Shown here: piece by piece, positions 1 to 8,834 of the stretch
Layout: every line of letters starts with the position of its first letter
How positions within the stretch are numbered: position 1 is the stretch's first letter
NCBI RefSeq assembly: GCF_035181385.1
Contig: NZ_JAXCJK010000002.1
Span: 310,001 to 374,000 of the forward strand
Length of the DNA: 64,000 bases
Direction of reading: 5' to 3'
Source of the DNA: Moraxella sp035181385
GTDB lineage: Bacteria; Pseudomonadota; Gammaproteobacteria; Pseudomonadales; Moraxellaceae
Notes under the pieces: generated by a model
The model's database searches: none
Told to the model about the DNA's origin: nothing
The model's input: the letters and a program-made list of their open reading frames with translations, nothing else
Translations under genes and position numbers: made by a program

Positions 1-1651
1 TGAAGCCACCCTTAGCTGTCTTGGCTGTACCACTAAAACCATTGCCTGCGATCACGCCATTTAACATCAAAGCAGGGCGATCATCCAGACCGTCATTATC
101 AATCAGCTTGCCATCAAACTTCTTGCTACCAAAATCCACCTCAAAAAGACTGCGTGTACCAGACTGTTTATCAGCACTGGCAGATACCGTCCATCTGCGA
201 CCATCATCTTTGCTGTCAAAATAGCCCTCCCATGTACCACGATAGTAAGCCTTGCCATCTTTGGGCATTTTGTCAGCTTCGGTACGCTCACCCACCAAAA
301 ACAATCTGCCATCTTTTAAGATGATGACACCACCCTCTTGATTGACCGTGCCATAAACACCAAATTTAATATAATCCAAATTGTTACAGCAGACGCTAAC
401 AGAAAGTTTTTTACCATTATGATCTACCTGTCTGGTATGGATAAAGTCCATACCAGCAAAGCTAGCAATACCCTCAGGTAATAACGCCAAGCGTTTACCA
501 TCAATAATGAGATGGGTGATTTGCCCAAAAGTATCCATGCTAAATTTGTTCAAAGTGGCTGTATCAATGCCAATAGCATCAAATTTATGCTCCAAATTAT
601 CATCGCTTAGCTTATCACGCTTGGCAGCAAACACCCCAAATAGTGATTTATTTGTTGCCAAAAACTTACCAGCCAGCTCTTCAGCTTTTTCGCCAAAAAA
701 CCCACCTTCAAGCTGTCCATCTTGACCAAAAATGGTATGGCTCTTATCAGTAGCGGTCGCTGTGCCACTAAATCGGTTGCCTTTTAGTGTGGCATTGACT
801 TGGTAACGCTCGGTGTTGGTTTGCTCTGATGCCTTAGATTCGGCAACATAACCATGACTGTATAATTTTCCTGCCAGTGTTTTTGCCCCAAAATCCACCT
901 CAAACTCACTACCATGACCAACTTTAGCACCTTCAATACGGTTGTTGACATACGCATCAAGCGATGTTGCACCCGACAAGTTGCCAGGGCTATTTTGATT
1001 ATCACTTGTAAAGCCATCAGGCAAAGAGCGAGTCTTGTCAGCATCAGAAGTAAAATCCCAAGTCCCTACATATTTGACTTTTTGGGTAGGCATGATGAAT
1101 GATGGTGTTGCCCCTTGATAAAATACATAGCCACGAGGCCCCACATATAGCTGGCGTTTTTTCTCGCTGTCAGTTACCCAACTGCCCCCTGCCTCAGTAT
1201 CAATAATATATCCTGAACGCACATACTGCATATCACGATTACGAGACAGTACGCCTTTATCATGTGAATAAACAATTTCTTCACTGGCCTTGTCTTGTTG
1301 GCTCAATAGCTTTTTGTAATGTTCTGGAATGTCTTGCAAACGATGATTGATGATAGAGGCGTCATTGATACCGACCTTATCTGTTTTATTGCCCCGTCTT
1401 GGAATTTCGGCAATATACCCCAAAGCAGGCTCCTGACCTTGAACTGCACCATCTAGCGTGCGTCTATCACCTTGCTCATCTTGATAGGTAGGCTCTTTGG
1501 GTGTGCTTGGTGCATTTGTGTTTTGTTGTGCACCCTGTGTATTAGGATTTTGAACATGATTGACATCAAAACTGCCGCCATTACTGGCACAAGCGGTCAA
1601 TAGTAAGGCACCAATCATCACGCTCAGGGGCGTTTTTACATACAATTTCAT
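1..1651 (-). CDS. tbpB: Transferrin-binding protein B-like surface lipoprotein (partial, 3' end off window)
   Basis: The reading frame opens at an ATG (1651-1649) preceded by GGAGG and runs without a stop to the left edge, giving about 550 residues; full TbpB proteins are about 600-700, so the C-terminal end is missing. The N-terminus is a lipoprotein signal peptide with lipobox LTAC (Cys21). Later motifs GGFFGEKAEELAGKFL, VCCNNLDYIKFG and GERTEADKMPKDGKAYYRGTWEG resemble the N- and C-lobe beta-barrel and handle segments of neisserial TbpB. The family sits on the outer surface and captures iron-loaded host transferrin for the TbpA transporter, which is not seen here. The related lactoferrin-binding LbpB is the main alternative. 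Confidence 0.8.
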   Translation of the reverse strand, partial: MKLYVKTPLSVMIGALLLTACASNGGSFDVNHVQNPNTQGAQQNTNAPSTPKEPTYQDEQGDRRTLDGAVQGQEPALGYIAEIPRRGNKTDKVGINDASIINHRLQDIPEHYKKLLSQQDKASEEIVYSHDKGVLSRNRDMQYVRSGYIIDTEAGGSWVTDSEKKRQLYVGPRGYVFYQGATPSFIMPTQKVKYVGTWDFTSDADKTRSLPDGFTSDNQNSPGNLSGATSLDAYVNNRIEGAKVGHGSEFEVDFGAKTLAGKLYSHGYVAESKASEQTNTERYQVNATLKGNRFSGTATATDKSHTIFGQDGQLEGGFFGEKAEELAGKFLATNKSLFGVFAAKRDKLSDDNLEHKFDAIGIDTATLNKFSMDTFGQITHLIIDGKRLALLPEGIASFAGMDFIHTRQVDHNGKKLSVSVCCNNLDYIKFGVYGTVNQEGGVIILKDGRLFLVGERTEADKMPKDGKAYYRGTWEGYFDSKDDGRRWTVSASADKQSGTRSLFEVDFGSKKFDGKLIDNDGLDDRPALMLNGVIAGNGFSGTAKTAKGGF

Positions 1652-1856
1652 ACAATCCTCCTAAATGGTTTTGTATTTTTATAAAAATAAAGCAATAAAA
1701 CATTGTTAAGCAATGATATGTTTAAAGAAAAAACCGCTCACAGTAAAGCCATCACAGCTTTTTTTTGATGGACAAATCAGATGAAAACAAAAAAAACTTA
1801 ACCACATCTTTACCTGACAACACTTAACTTGACAACATGACTAATAAAAGTCATTT

Positions 1857-1899
1857 GATAATTATTCATAATTGTAAATAATATTTATTATTATGTCAA
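1857..1899 (-). promoter_or_regulatory. tbpB promoter with overlapping Fur-like box
   Basis: On the minus strand TTGACA (1899-1894) and TACAAT (1876-1871) are separated by exactly 17 bases, a near-ideal sigma-70 promoter. The bases over and just downstream of the -10 (1876-1857 on the plus strand GATAATTATTCATAATTGT) match the Fur consensus at about 10 of 19 positions, strongest in the GATAAT half. Iron repression is expected for a TbpB gene. The inferred start leaves a leader of about 210 bases before the ATG; I see no other gene in this leader. Confidence 0.65.
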
Positions 1900-1977
1900 T
1901 ACTACAGAAATATTATTTCAATTTGTATCCTCATAAATACACAAATCAATAAAGCGATGGCAAGCCATTAGCAAAAA

Positions 1978-2018
1978 AAAAAAATCAGTCCTTACAAAAA
2001 AAAGAGACTGATTTTTTT
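1978..2018. terminator. Hairpin with A/T arms between divergent promoters
   Basis: Arms AAAAAAATCAGTC (1978-1990) and GACTGATTTTTTT (2006-2018) are perfectly complementary over 13 bp with a 15-base loop, so the element looks like a terminator in both directions. It lies upstream of both the leftward tbpB promoter and the rightward nqrM -10 (TATAAT, 2031-2036), so it ends neither gene. It may insulate the two promoters from read-through. Confidence 0.5.
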
Positions 2019-2070
2019 ATAAAAGTTCTTTATAATAAATTAAAAATATTCATTGATAAGGGACGGGCTG

Positions 2071-2337
2071 ATGTCAGACATACTTTCTCAATTTCTTCCC
2101 ATTTTCTTGGTTACACTTGGTGTATTTATCCTGTTTTTCTTGTTCATGGGGGTTGGTTATCTGATACAAAAAAAACCTCTCAAAGGCTCATGTGGCGGGG
2201 TAGCAACCTTAATGGGCGATGAATATTGCCAATTTTGTGGCAATGACCCCAATAAATGCGAAAGCCTAACCGATGAAAACAAAGAATCAATGCGTACCAA
2301 GCAAGCCAAGCTAGAGCAAATCACCAAGCAAGCATGA
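2071..2337 (+). CDS. nqrM: Na+-NQR maturation protein NqrM (DUF539)
   Basis: An 88-residue protein with one N-terminal membrane helix followed by a cysteine cluster: GSCGG, then EYCQFCGN and NKC. NqrM is a small membrane protein needed to mature the Na+-translocating NADH:quinone reductase, probably by delivering iron to the NqrD/NqrE site; the helix plus cysteines is its signature. The ATG at 2071 follows AAGGGAC and is preferred to an upstream TTG in frame at 2053. The nqrABCDEF genes usually next to it are not in this window. Confidence 0.82.
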   Translation: MSDILSQFLPIFLVTLGVFILFFLFMGVGYLIQKKPLKGSCGGVATLMGDEYCQFCGNDPNKCESLTDENKESMRTKQAKLEQITKQA

Positions 2338-2342
2338 ACAAA

Positions 2343-2365
2343 AAAGGGCGTATCAACCGCCCTTT
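2343..2365. terminator. Bidirectional terminator between nqrM and rlmB
   Basis: Arms AAAGGGCG and CGCCCTTT pair perfectly over 8 bp around a 7-base loop. On the minus strand the hairpin is followed by a run of six T, so it serves the convergent rlmB gene best; on the plus strand the T run is shorter. Confidence 0.7.
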
Positions 2366-2443
2366 ATTGATCGCTTGGTTTGTTACTGCGGTTTTATTTA
2401 TTCCATACGGAGCGGATGTCTGGTCAATGTCTGATTGCCAATC

Positions 2444-3322
2444 TTAACAGTCGGACACACCCACTCGTTGCCTTGCCACTTCATACAATGCCATACCTGT
2501 AGCAACGCTGACATTTAGGCTTTGTGGGCGGTCTGGATTGTCAGCCATGGGAATATACACCAAAGTATCACAATACTCTTGGGTAAGCCTTCTCATGCCA
2601 TCGCCTTCTGAACCCATGATGACAGCGACTTTTCCGCTAAAATCACAAGCATACAAGGGTTTGGCAGTCTCATCAAGTGCTGTACCAAAGACGAACACGC
2701 CTGCTTTTTTAAGAACGTCAAGACTACGAGCCAGATTGGTTACGGCAATCACAGGGATCACTTCTGCCGCCCCCACCGATACCTTTGCGACCGCTGGTGT
2801 CATGGAGACACTTTGATGCTTAGGGACAATGACAGCATCCACGCCCATTGCACTTGCTGAACGCAGACACGCCCCCAGATTATGTGTATCTGTGATTTGG
2901 TCCAGTACCAAAAACAGCACATCAGACTTTTGAGCAAGCTCAGCCATATATGTCTCATCATACATTGGTGGCAGTCGTGCCGATAATACAACACCTTGAT
3001 GCTGATGACTGTCACATAATTCGGACAGCCTGTCCTTATGTGTCATTTGCACACTCACGCCAACCTCTTTTGCCAAAGCAATGATGTCATCGTGTGTCTG
3101 GCTGACCAACCCGTCCTCACGAATCTGCACAAACAATGTCAGTGCATCATGTGGACGATGCTTTAATAAAGCAATAACAGCATGAACGCCGTAAAAATGC
3201 GGGGTGCGATTTGATTTATTTTTAGTATTTTTAGTCGCCAGTTTGACATTTGAATTGGTAGGCTTATTTTTTTTGTCAAACAATTTGTCTGATGAACGAT
3301 GGTTTTTATGTGATTTTGACAT
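2444..3322 (-). CDS. rlmB: 23S rRNA (guanosine-2'-O-)-methyltransferase RlmB
   Basis: A SpoU/TrmH-type SPOUT methyltransferase of 292 residues that methylates the ribose of G2251 in 23S rRNA. The three SpoU motifs are visible: LDQITDTHNLGACLRSA, MGSEGDGMRR, and IPMADNPDRPQSLNVSVATG. A basic, lysine-rich N-terminal extension (SKSHKNHRSSDK onward) precedes the substrate-binding domain, making it about 45 residues longer than the E. coli protein. The ATG at 3322 is chosen over an in-frame TTG at 3373. Motif 3 carries an unusual NPDRPQ stretch before SLNVSVA. Divergent from recN. Confidence 0.88.
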   Translation of the reverse strand: MSKSHKNHRSSDKLFDKKNKPTNSNVKLATKNTKNKSNRTPHFYGVHAVIALLKHRPHDALTLFVQIREDGLVSQTHDDIIALAKEVGVSVQMTHKDRLSELCDSHQHQGVVLSARLPPMYDETYMAELAQKSDVLFLVLDQITDTHNLGACLRSASAMGVDAVIVPKHQSVSMTPAVAKVSVGAAEVIPVIAVTNLARSLDVLKKAGVFVFGTALDETAKPLYACDFSGKVAVIMGSEGDGMRRLTQEYCDTLVYIPMADNPDRPQSLNVSVATGMALYEVARQRVGVSDC

Positions 3323-3526
3323 GAAGTTGGCTTGGTTAAGAATGATGTTGCTATTGTGGCAAATTTGTATCAAATTGTCAAAATTTCATCTGTACAAGCA
3401 AGGGTTTATACGCACACTGTTCATCAAACCACCCATCATCAATGAAAATTACATTTCATAAATTGCCAAATTCACATAAATTGATTATCATAAACCACCA
3501 CTTTTTACAAAATAAAGAACATCACT

Positions 3527-5200
3527 ATGCTAGTCTCTTTAAGCCTAAACAATCTTGCCCTAATTGATGCAAAAGAAGTCAGCTTTGATGGGCGATTTAA
3601 TGTCATCACAGGCGAGACAGGGGCAGGCAAGTCATTGATTTTAGACGCATTATCCTTGTGTACAGGTGAGCGTGCTGATAGTGGTATCGTCCGCCACGGC
3701 CATGATGAAGCAAGTGTATTTGGTGAATTTGATGTATCAAATAATGACGAGGTGGTCGCTTGGTTTGCCAAGCATGAACGAGAATTGGGAGAAGATACTC
3801 TGCTCATTCGCCGAAAAATCAGTACGCAAGGTCGCTCAAAATCATGGATTAATGGCGTGCCAGCAAGCATCAGCGAACTCAAATCACTTGGGCAAATCCT
3901 AGTCAATATCCACTCACAACACGCAGGATTAGAATTACTAAAACCACAATTTATCATCGATTGGCTGGATAAAGTTGGCAAACTCACCTCTCTAAAAGTT
4001 GCCACCAAGAATGCTTATCACGCTTGGCAAACCATCAAAAAACAAGCCGACAACACCAAAAGTCAATCAGCACAGCGGGCTGACCGCATGGCATTACTGT
4101 CAGCAAAACTCAATGACATCGAGCCACTATTATCGGTAAATCTTCATGAGATCGAGCATGAGTATGACGAGCTATCCAACCTAGAAGCTTTAATGACAGA
4201 AGCAATGACAGCGGTGAATATTCTAGATAATCATGACGAACCGAGCGTAGTAAGCCTGCTTGGGCGTGCGATGCGACTGTGTGATCATAGTGCCGATAAA
4301 AGCAAATTATTTGGTGAATGTGGTCAGTTACTTGCACTGGCCCAAGAACACATCATGGACGCTGCTGCTAAGCTGTCCGACTATGCCGAACAATCTTTGC
4401 CCGATGAAGAACGCTTGCACGAATTGGACAATCTACTCAGTTTAGCTCATCGCCTATCAAGCAAATACCACACGCCTGCTGACGAACTCATTCATGATGC
4501 CAATGATTGGCAGGCCGAACTGGATAAACTTGGTGCCATGCCCGATAATGATACGCTAGATGTGCAAGTCAAAGAGGCTTATAAGGCTTATCTGATGGCG
4601 GCCAATGCTCTTGATGAGGCACGCATCGCCATCGCACCAGATGTTTGTAGGCAACTACAAGCACAACTATCGCCATTGGCACTGCCAAACGCACACTGCG
4701 AGTTTGCCTTTTATCCCAAAGATGAAAACAGCTACAATGCACATGGCAAATACGATATTGCTTTACTGTTTAGTGCCAATGTCGGTATGCCACCACAGCC
4801 GCTACACAAAGTCGCCTCAGGTGGTGAATTGTCTCGCATCGCACTTGTGATGCAGGTCATGGTAACAGGCGATGGCAAAGACAATCGTCCAACACTGGTT
4901 TTTGATGAGGTTGATGTTGGTATCAGCGGTGGCACAGCACAAGTGGTGGGCGAACTTTTACGCAGCCTTGGCGAATATCAACAACTACTCGCCATCACGC
5001 ATCAAGCCCAAGTTGCCGCCGCTGCACATCGTCATATTTTGGTATATAAAAACCATGGCGAACAGACAACAAGCGACATCAGCATCATCACAGGCGAATA
5101 TCAGATTGATGAACTGGCACGAATGTCAGGTGGTGTCAATATCACAGATGCCACACGCGCCCATGTCAAAAGCCTGCTTGCTGACATCACGCAAGATTAA
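3527..5200 (+). CDS. recN: DNA repair protein RecN
   Basis: An SMC-like ATPase of 557 residues, close to the usual 550, acting in recombinational repair of double-strand breaks. The N-terminal half has the Walker A motif TGETGAGKS (residues about 27-36), a long central coiled-coil region, and a C-terminal half with ASGGELSRIALVMQV (ABC signature) and Walker B LVFDEVDVGISGG. It heads a rightward gene run recN-yqgE-ruvX-unknown membrane protein-tusA-xerD with short gaps or overlaps. Confidence 0.95.
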   Translation: MLVSLSLNNLALIDAKEVSFDGRFNVITGETGAGKSLILDALSLCTGERADSGIVRHGHDEASVFGEFDVSNNDEVVAWFAKHERELGEDTLLIRRKISTQGRSKSWINGVPASISELKSLGQILVNIHSQHAGLELLKPQFIIDWLDKVGKLTSLKVATKNAYHAWQTIKKQADNTKSQSAQRADRMALLSAKLNDIEPLLSVNLHEIEHEYDELSNLEALMTEAMTAVNILDNHDEPSVVSLLGRAMRLCDHSADKSKLFGECGQLLALAQEHIMDAAAKLSDYAEQSLPDEERLHELDNLLSLAHRLSSKYHTPADELIHDANDWQAELDKLGAMPDNDTLDVQVKEAYKAYLMAANALDEARIAIAPDVCRQLQAQLSPLALPNAHCEFAFYPKDENSYNAHGKYDIALLFSANVGMPPQPLHKVASGGELSRIALVMQVMVTGDGKDNRPTLVFDEVDVGISGGTAQVVGELLRSLGEYQQLLAITHQAQVAAAAHRHILVYKNHGEQTTSDISIITGEYQIDELARMSGGVNITDATRAHVKSLLADITQD

Positions 5201-5260
5201 ACACATCAGACGCATTAAAAGAATTGACAAACCAACCAAAATAACCAAAAAAACCAAACA

Positions 5261-5827
5261 ATGGCCAATACCAAAAATTTTAAAAATCTTGCTCATCACT
5301 TCATCGCGGCCAGACCCAGCCTAGATGATGATCACTTTGCAAACACGCTCATCTATATTTGTCGGCATACCATCGATGGTGCATGGGGCTTTATCATCAA
5401 TCAACCCCTACCATTTTCAGTCGGCGGACTGCTCAACGAACTTGAATTGCCTAGCTCACAAATCACCATGAACACACCTGCGTTGGATGGTGGTCCGATG
5501 CGTCCAGAGGCAGGATTCATACTACACACAGGATTGCCAAATTATCATTCATCATTTGCCATCGGTGAAAGTGTCTGCTTAACAACCAGCAAAGACATTT
5601 TAGAGCATCTATCAACAGACAGTGTGGCACACTATCTGATGTGCATGGGTTTTTGTAGTTGGAGTGAAGGGCAGTTAGAGGCTGAGGTGGCACAAGGCGA
5701 TTGGCTTGTTTGCCCATCTGATTTAGAAATTTTATTCCGCACGCCATTTGATGAACGGTTAAATCAGGCTTATGGTAAAATTGGCATCAATCCAGATACT
5801 TTTGTCAGCACCGCAGGGTTTGCCTAA
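5261..5827 (+). CDS. yqgE: UPF0301/AlgH family protein YqgE
   Basis: A 188-residue protein matching the YqgE/AlgH family: LAHHFIAARPSLDDDHFANT at the start, then GAWGFIINQPL, LDGGPMRPEAGFILHTG and CSWSEGQLEAEV. The biochemical function of the family is not established. Its stop codon overlaps the start of ruvX, and this pairing is conserved in many proteobacteria. No strong ribosome binding site precedes the ATG at 5261. Confidence 0.88.
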   Translation: MANTKNFKNLAHHFIAARPSLDDDHFANTLIYICRHTIDGAWGFIINQPLPFSVGGLLNELELPSSQITMNTPALDGGPMRPEAGFILHTGLPNYHSSFAIGESVCLTTSKDILEHLSTDSVAHYLMCMGFCSWSEGQLEAEVAQGDWLVCPSDLEILFRTPFDERLNQAYGKIGINPDTFVSTAGFA

Positions 5828-6321
5828 TGATTGACAGTACACAACCAAAACTCATTCTCGCCCTAGATTTTGGCATCAAAAAAATGGGAATGGCACTGGG
5901 CAATTCTCTTACAATGGACGCCCGCCCCTTTGACATCTTGGCAATGAACAACGGTCAGCCAGATTGGGACAACCTACTTGGCATCATTGAGGCTTGGAAA
6001 ATTAATGAAATTTTAGTGGGCTTACCCATAAACATGGATGGCACAGACTCTATGCTCTCAAAGCGTGCCGCCAAGTTTGCCCGACGCCTATCACACCGCC
6101 TAGGCGAACGACACTCCTTGGCTCGTGTGTTCATGTATGATGAACGCCTGTCATCAAGACAGGCCCAAGATTTGGCATGGGAGCGTGGCTGGATATCAAG
6201 TGAATACGAACCAATCGACGACATCGCAGCGTGCATCTTGATTGATGGGTATTTTAACGCACCGACGCTTGCCCAATATGTCAGCAGTTATCATGACAAA
6301 GAGCATAAGGGCAAAGATTGA
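5827..6321 (+). CDS. ruvX: Holliday junction resolvase-like YqgF/RuvX nuclease
   Basis: A 164-residue RNase H-fold protein beginning LILALDFGIKKMGMALGNS, with LVGLPINMDGTDS and VFMYDERLSSRQAQ, the three acidic-residue regions of the YqgF family. In other bacteria the protein takes part in 16S rRNA 5'-end processing and was proposed as a Holliday junction resolvase. The ATG overlaps the yqgE stop (TAATG), indicating translational coupling. Confidence 0.88.
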   Translation: MIDSTQPKLILALDFGIKKMGMALGNSLTMDARPFDILAMNNGQPDWDNLLGIIEAWKINEILVGLPINMDGTDSMLSKRAAKFARRLSHRLGERHSLARVFMYDERLSSRQAQDLAWERGWISSEYEPIDDIAACILIDGYFNAPTLAQYVSSYHDKEHKGKD

Positions 6322-6404
6322 TTGCCACACGACATTCATTTGTCATTTTAAAATCATTAAATCTTAATAAGCCACCTAACACCACAACATCACACCAAAA
6401 ACTC

Positions 6405-6878
6405 ATGAATGATCATACCAGCACTCTTATTGCCCGCACCACCGAAACCCTACACCTTGCCAACATCAGCGTATATCTTGGCATGGTTGCCATCATTTGT
6501 TTTAGCGTGTTTGGCACGCTAGCAAGCATGGCAACTTTTAAAGACAATGCAATGATTTATTACGCCTTTCATTATCTACCCTATGCATTGATTGGAGTTA
6601 GCATACCAATCAGCCTATTTCATCTGTTTTTTTTATGGCGATATCAAATCATGCAGGGTGCAATTTTGGTATTGATATTTTTAACCGCCATGAGTCTAAC
6701 ACTGTTTGCACTGGGTAATTATGCCTTTTACGGCAAGACCACAACCTTTTTTATGGCGATTTTTTTGGCGATGGTGGCGTGGTTTGCCATGCCATATGTA
6801 TTTAGAGTCAATTTAAGAAAGTTTTTAAATTTTTTGGAAGATAAATCAAGTCAATCAAACAACCCAGAGAATACCTAA
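6405..6878 (+). CDS. Unknown four-helix membrane protein
   Basis: A 157-residue protein I do not recognise. Four hydrophobic segments are visible: from VYLGMVAIICFSVF, from YLPYALIGVSIPIS, from AILVLIFLTAMSLTLF, and from FFMAIFLAMVAWFAM, followed by a basic, charged C-terminal tail. It lies between ruvX and tusA and its stop overlaps the tusA start, so it is co-transcribed with them. The ATG at 6405 is assumed; an in-frame TTG at 6318 overlapping ruvX would add 29 residues. Confidence 0.6.
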   Translation: MNDHTSTLIARTTETLHLANISVYLGMVAIICFSVFGTLASMATFKDNAMIYYAFHYLPYALIGVSIPISLFHLFFLWRYQIMQGAILVLIFLTAMSLTLFALGNYAFYGKTTTFFMAIFLAMVAWFAMPYVFRVNLRKFLNFLEDKSSQSNNPENT

Positions 6879-7108
6879 TGAGCCACATCCTAGATACCAA
6901 AGGGTTAATTTGCCCAGAGCCTGTCATGCTACTGCATAAAGCCATCAGACAGGCCAAAAGCGGTGAGCAGATTGAGATTTTTGCTACCGATCCTGCAACA
7001 ACAAGAGACATTCCAAATTTTTGTCGCCATTTAGGACATATCTTACAAAGCGAAGAGGTGCTGGCTGATGGTAGCTATCGCTATGTCGTGATTAAAAAGT
7101 TGGCATAA
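6878..7108 (+). CDS. tusA: TusA-family sulfur carrier protein
   Basis: A 76-residue protein with the TusA/SirA signature: DTKGLICPEPVMLL, where the Cys of the CPxP motif carries the persulfide. TusA relays sulfur from cysteine desulfurase to tRNA 2-thiouridine synthesis and other acceptors. It starts at an ATG overlapping the previous stop (TAATG), two bases ahead of xerD. Confidence 0.88.
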   Translation: MSHILDTKGLICPEPVMLLHKAIRQAKSGEQIEIFATDPATTRDIPNFCRHLGHILQSEEVLADGSYRYVVIKKLA

Positions 7109-7110
7109 TC

Positions 7111-8040
7111 ATGAGTAAGATTCGTGCTCGCACGCCTAGAATACCCAGCATCAACCATGACGATGCAGACCCCATCTATCTGACAGAATTTCGTACCGCC
7201 ATGCTGGCTCGTGGCCTGTCTGTACGCACACGCAACGCATACATGACAGATTTGCGTCTTTGCCTAGCAACAACCAATAAGCCTTTAACCAAGTGGGATA
7301 AACAAGATGTGTATTATTGCCTACAATCTACCCAAGCCACAGGTAAAAACCCACGCACCATTGCCAGAATGCTTGCCAGCCTACGCCAATTTTTCTTATG
7401 GCAAATCGGCAATGAAGTACGCAAAGACAATCCTTGCGAAGACATCAAAAACCCAAAAGTCCAAAAACCCTTACCAAAAGTACTGTCTGAAGACGCCGTT
7501 ACCCAATTGCTAGAAACACCAGATGGCAGTCTTTTAGGTCTGCGTGATAAGGCCATGCTTGAGATCATGTATGCCTGTGGTTTGCGAGTGAGCGAGCTTG
7601 TCAATCTATCACTAGAACAAGTTAATATGAATGCTGGCTGGCTACAAATTACAGGCAAAGGCAATAAAACTCGCCTAATCCCCATGGGAGAATATGCCAA
7701 AAATGCCATAGAAAACTATCTAACCTACAGCAGAGGTGAGCTATTGGCAGGAAAAACTGACTGTCAGGCAGTTTTTTTGACCGAACAAGGTGGCTACATG
7801 ACACGGCATAACTTTTGGCACATGATAAAAAAATATGCCAAACTTGCTGACATCAAAACTGACATATCTCCACATACTCTGCGGCACGCATTTGCCACAC
7901 ATTTGGTCAATCATGGGGCAGATTTGCGTAGCGTACAGCTACTTCTAGGACACAGCGATCTATCCACCACGCAGATTTACACCCATGTTGCCACCGCCAG
8001 ACTTCAAGCGTTGCATGGCGAACACCACCCTAGGGGCTGA
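7111..8040 (+). CDS. xerD: Site-specific tyrosine recombinase XerD
   Basis: A 309-residue tyrosine recombinase that, with XerC, resolves chromosome dimers at dif. The N-terminal SAM-like core-binding domain (FRTAMLARGLSVRTRNAYMTD) is followed by a catalytic domain with Arg in ACGLRVSELVNL, Lys in GKGNKTRLIP, HTLRHAFATHL, GHSDLSTTQIY and the nucleophile Tyr in IYTHV. PKVQKPLPKVLSEDAV fits XerD better than XerC. No attachment site or mobile element is next to it, supporting a housekeeping role. About 190 bases without a gene follow. Confidence 0.87.
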   Translation: MSKIRARTPRIPSINHDDADPIYLTEFRTAMLARGLSVRTRNAYMTDLRLCLATTNKPLTKWDKQDVYYCLQSTQATGKNPRTIARMLASLRQFFLWQIGNEVRKDNPCEDIKNPKVQKPLPKVLSEDAVTQLLETPDGSLLGLRDKAMLEIMYACGLRVSELVNLSLEQVNMNAGWLQITGKGNKTRLIPMGEYAKNAIENYLTYSRGELLAGKTDCQAVFLTEQGGYMTRHNFWHMIKKYAKLADIKTDISPHTLRHAFATHLVNHGADLRSVQLLLGHSDLSTTQIYTHVATARLQALHGEHHPRG

Positions 8041-8166
8041 TCGGATAAATCCACAAATGAGTAAGCAAAGCCAAGCAAGGTAGCCAAGTCTACCACTCCA
8101 TCATTAGCATCATCTTAGCATCAAAAGCCTGCCAAGCGACAAAAACCAGCGATTATTTTAGAAAAA

Positions 8167-8195
8167 TTGTCAGATTGATGGACTTGTTGTATCAT
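8167..8195 (+). promoter_or_regulatory. Promoter for methyltransferase gene
   Basis: TTGTCA (8167-8172) and TATCAT (8190-8195) are separated by 17 bases, about 35 bases before the ATG at 8229. Nothing else was recognised in the 8041-8228 gap. Confidence 0.5.
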
Positions 8196-8228
8196 AGAAC
8201 TTTTTAGAAGATTTAAAAGAGCAAGAAT

Positions 8229-8834
8229 ATGACCACCACCCTAGCAGACCTACAACACAAAGCCAAATTTTGGCGAGCCGACATCAATTTTTGCCAAGAA
8301 GTGCTTGGCAAACCCTTTGATTTTCGTACCACTTGGGGGATTTTTAGCCCAGAAAAGCTTGACGATGGTAGTCTGATGCTACTTGACTACATTGACTTTC
8401 GGCACAATGATAATTCTATTGACTTAGGCTGTGGCTATGGCGTACTGGGCATGACGGCGGCTCGTGAATGTCAAGATGGGCAACACCTATTGATTGACAA
8501 AGACTTTGTGGCAGTAGAATACGCCAAGCTAAACTGCCAAAAAAATGGTCTTGCCAACACCGAAGTCATGCTATCAAATGGCTTTGCACATGTGCCAAAA
8601 GAGCGACAATTTAGCCTTGTGATGAGCAATCTACCCGCCAAGGCAAGCAAAGAACAGCACTATTTGTACCTACTAGATGCCTATGAACGCATGGAAATGG
8701 GTGGTCGCTTTTATGTGGTTACCATCAATGGACTTAGAGACTTCATGAAGCGTTCATTCACCGAAGTTTTTGGTAACTCAGACAAGCTAAAACAAGGCAA
8801 AACTTATACGGTAACAATGGCAATAAAAGAATAA
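8229..8834 (+). CDS. Class I SAM-dependent methyltransferase (RsmC-like small-domain family)
   Basis: A 201-residue protein with a class I SAM-binding motif IDLGCGYGVLGMTAA and a motif IV-like MSNLPAK where rRNA guanine-N2 methyltransferases usually have NPPF. The pattern fits the MTS (PF05175) family found in RsmC/RlmG; it equals their C-terminal catalytic half only. The substrate cannot be told from sequence. It is translationally coupled to the next gene through TAATG. Confidence 0.7.
   Translation: MTTTLADLQHKAKFWRADINFCQEVLGKPFDFRTTWGIFSPEKLDDGSLMLLDYIDFRHNDNSIDLGCGYGVLGMTAARECQDGQHLLIDKDFVAVEYAKLNCQKNGLANTEVMLSNGFAHVPKERQFSLVMSNLPAKASKEQHYLYLLDAYERMEMGGRFYVVTINGLRDFMKRSFTEVFGNSDKLKQGKTYTVTMAIKE

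Noticed and set aside
3505..4008. 167-codon frame antisense to the recN start
   Set aside because: It overlaps a clearly real gene with Walker motifs and shows no recognisable domain.
7111..8040. xerD as integrase of a mobile element
   Set aside because: It sits in a housekeeping run after tusA, has XerD-type motifs and no flanking attachment repeats or tRNA.
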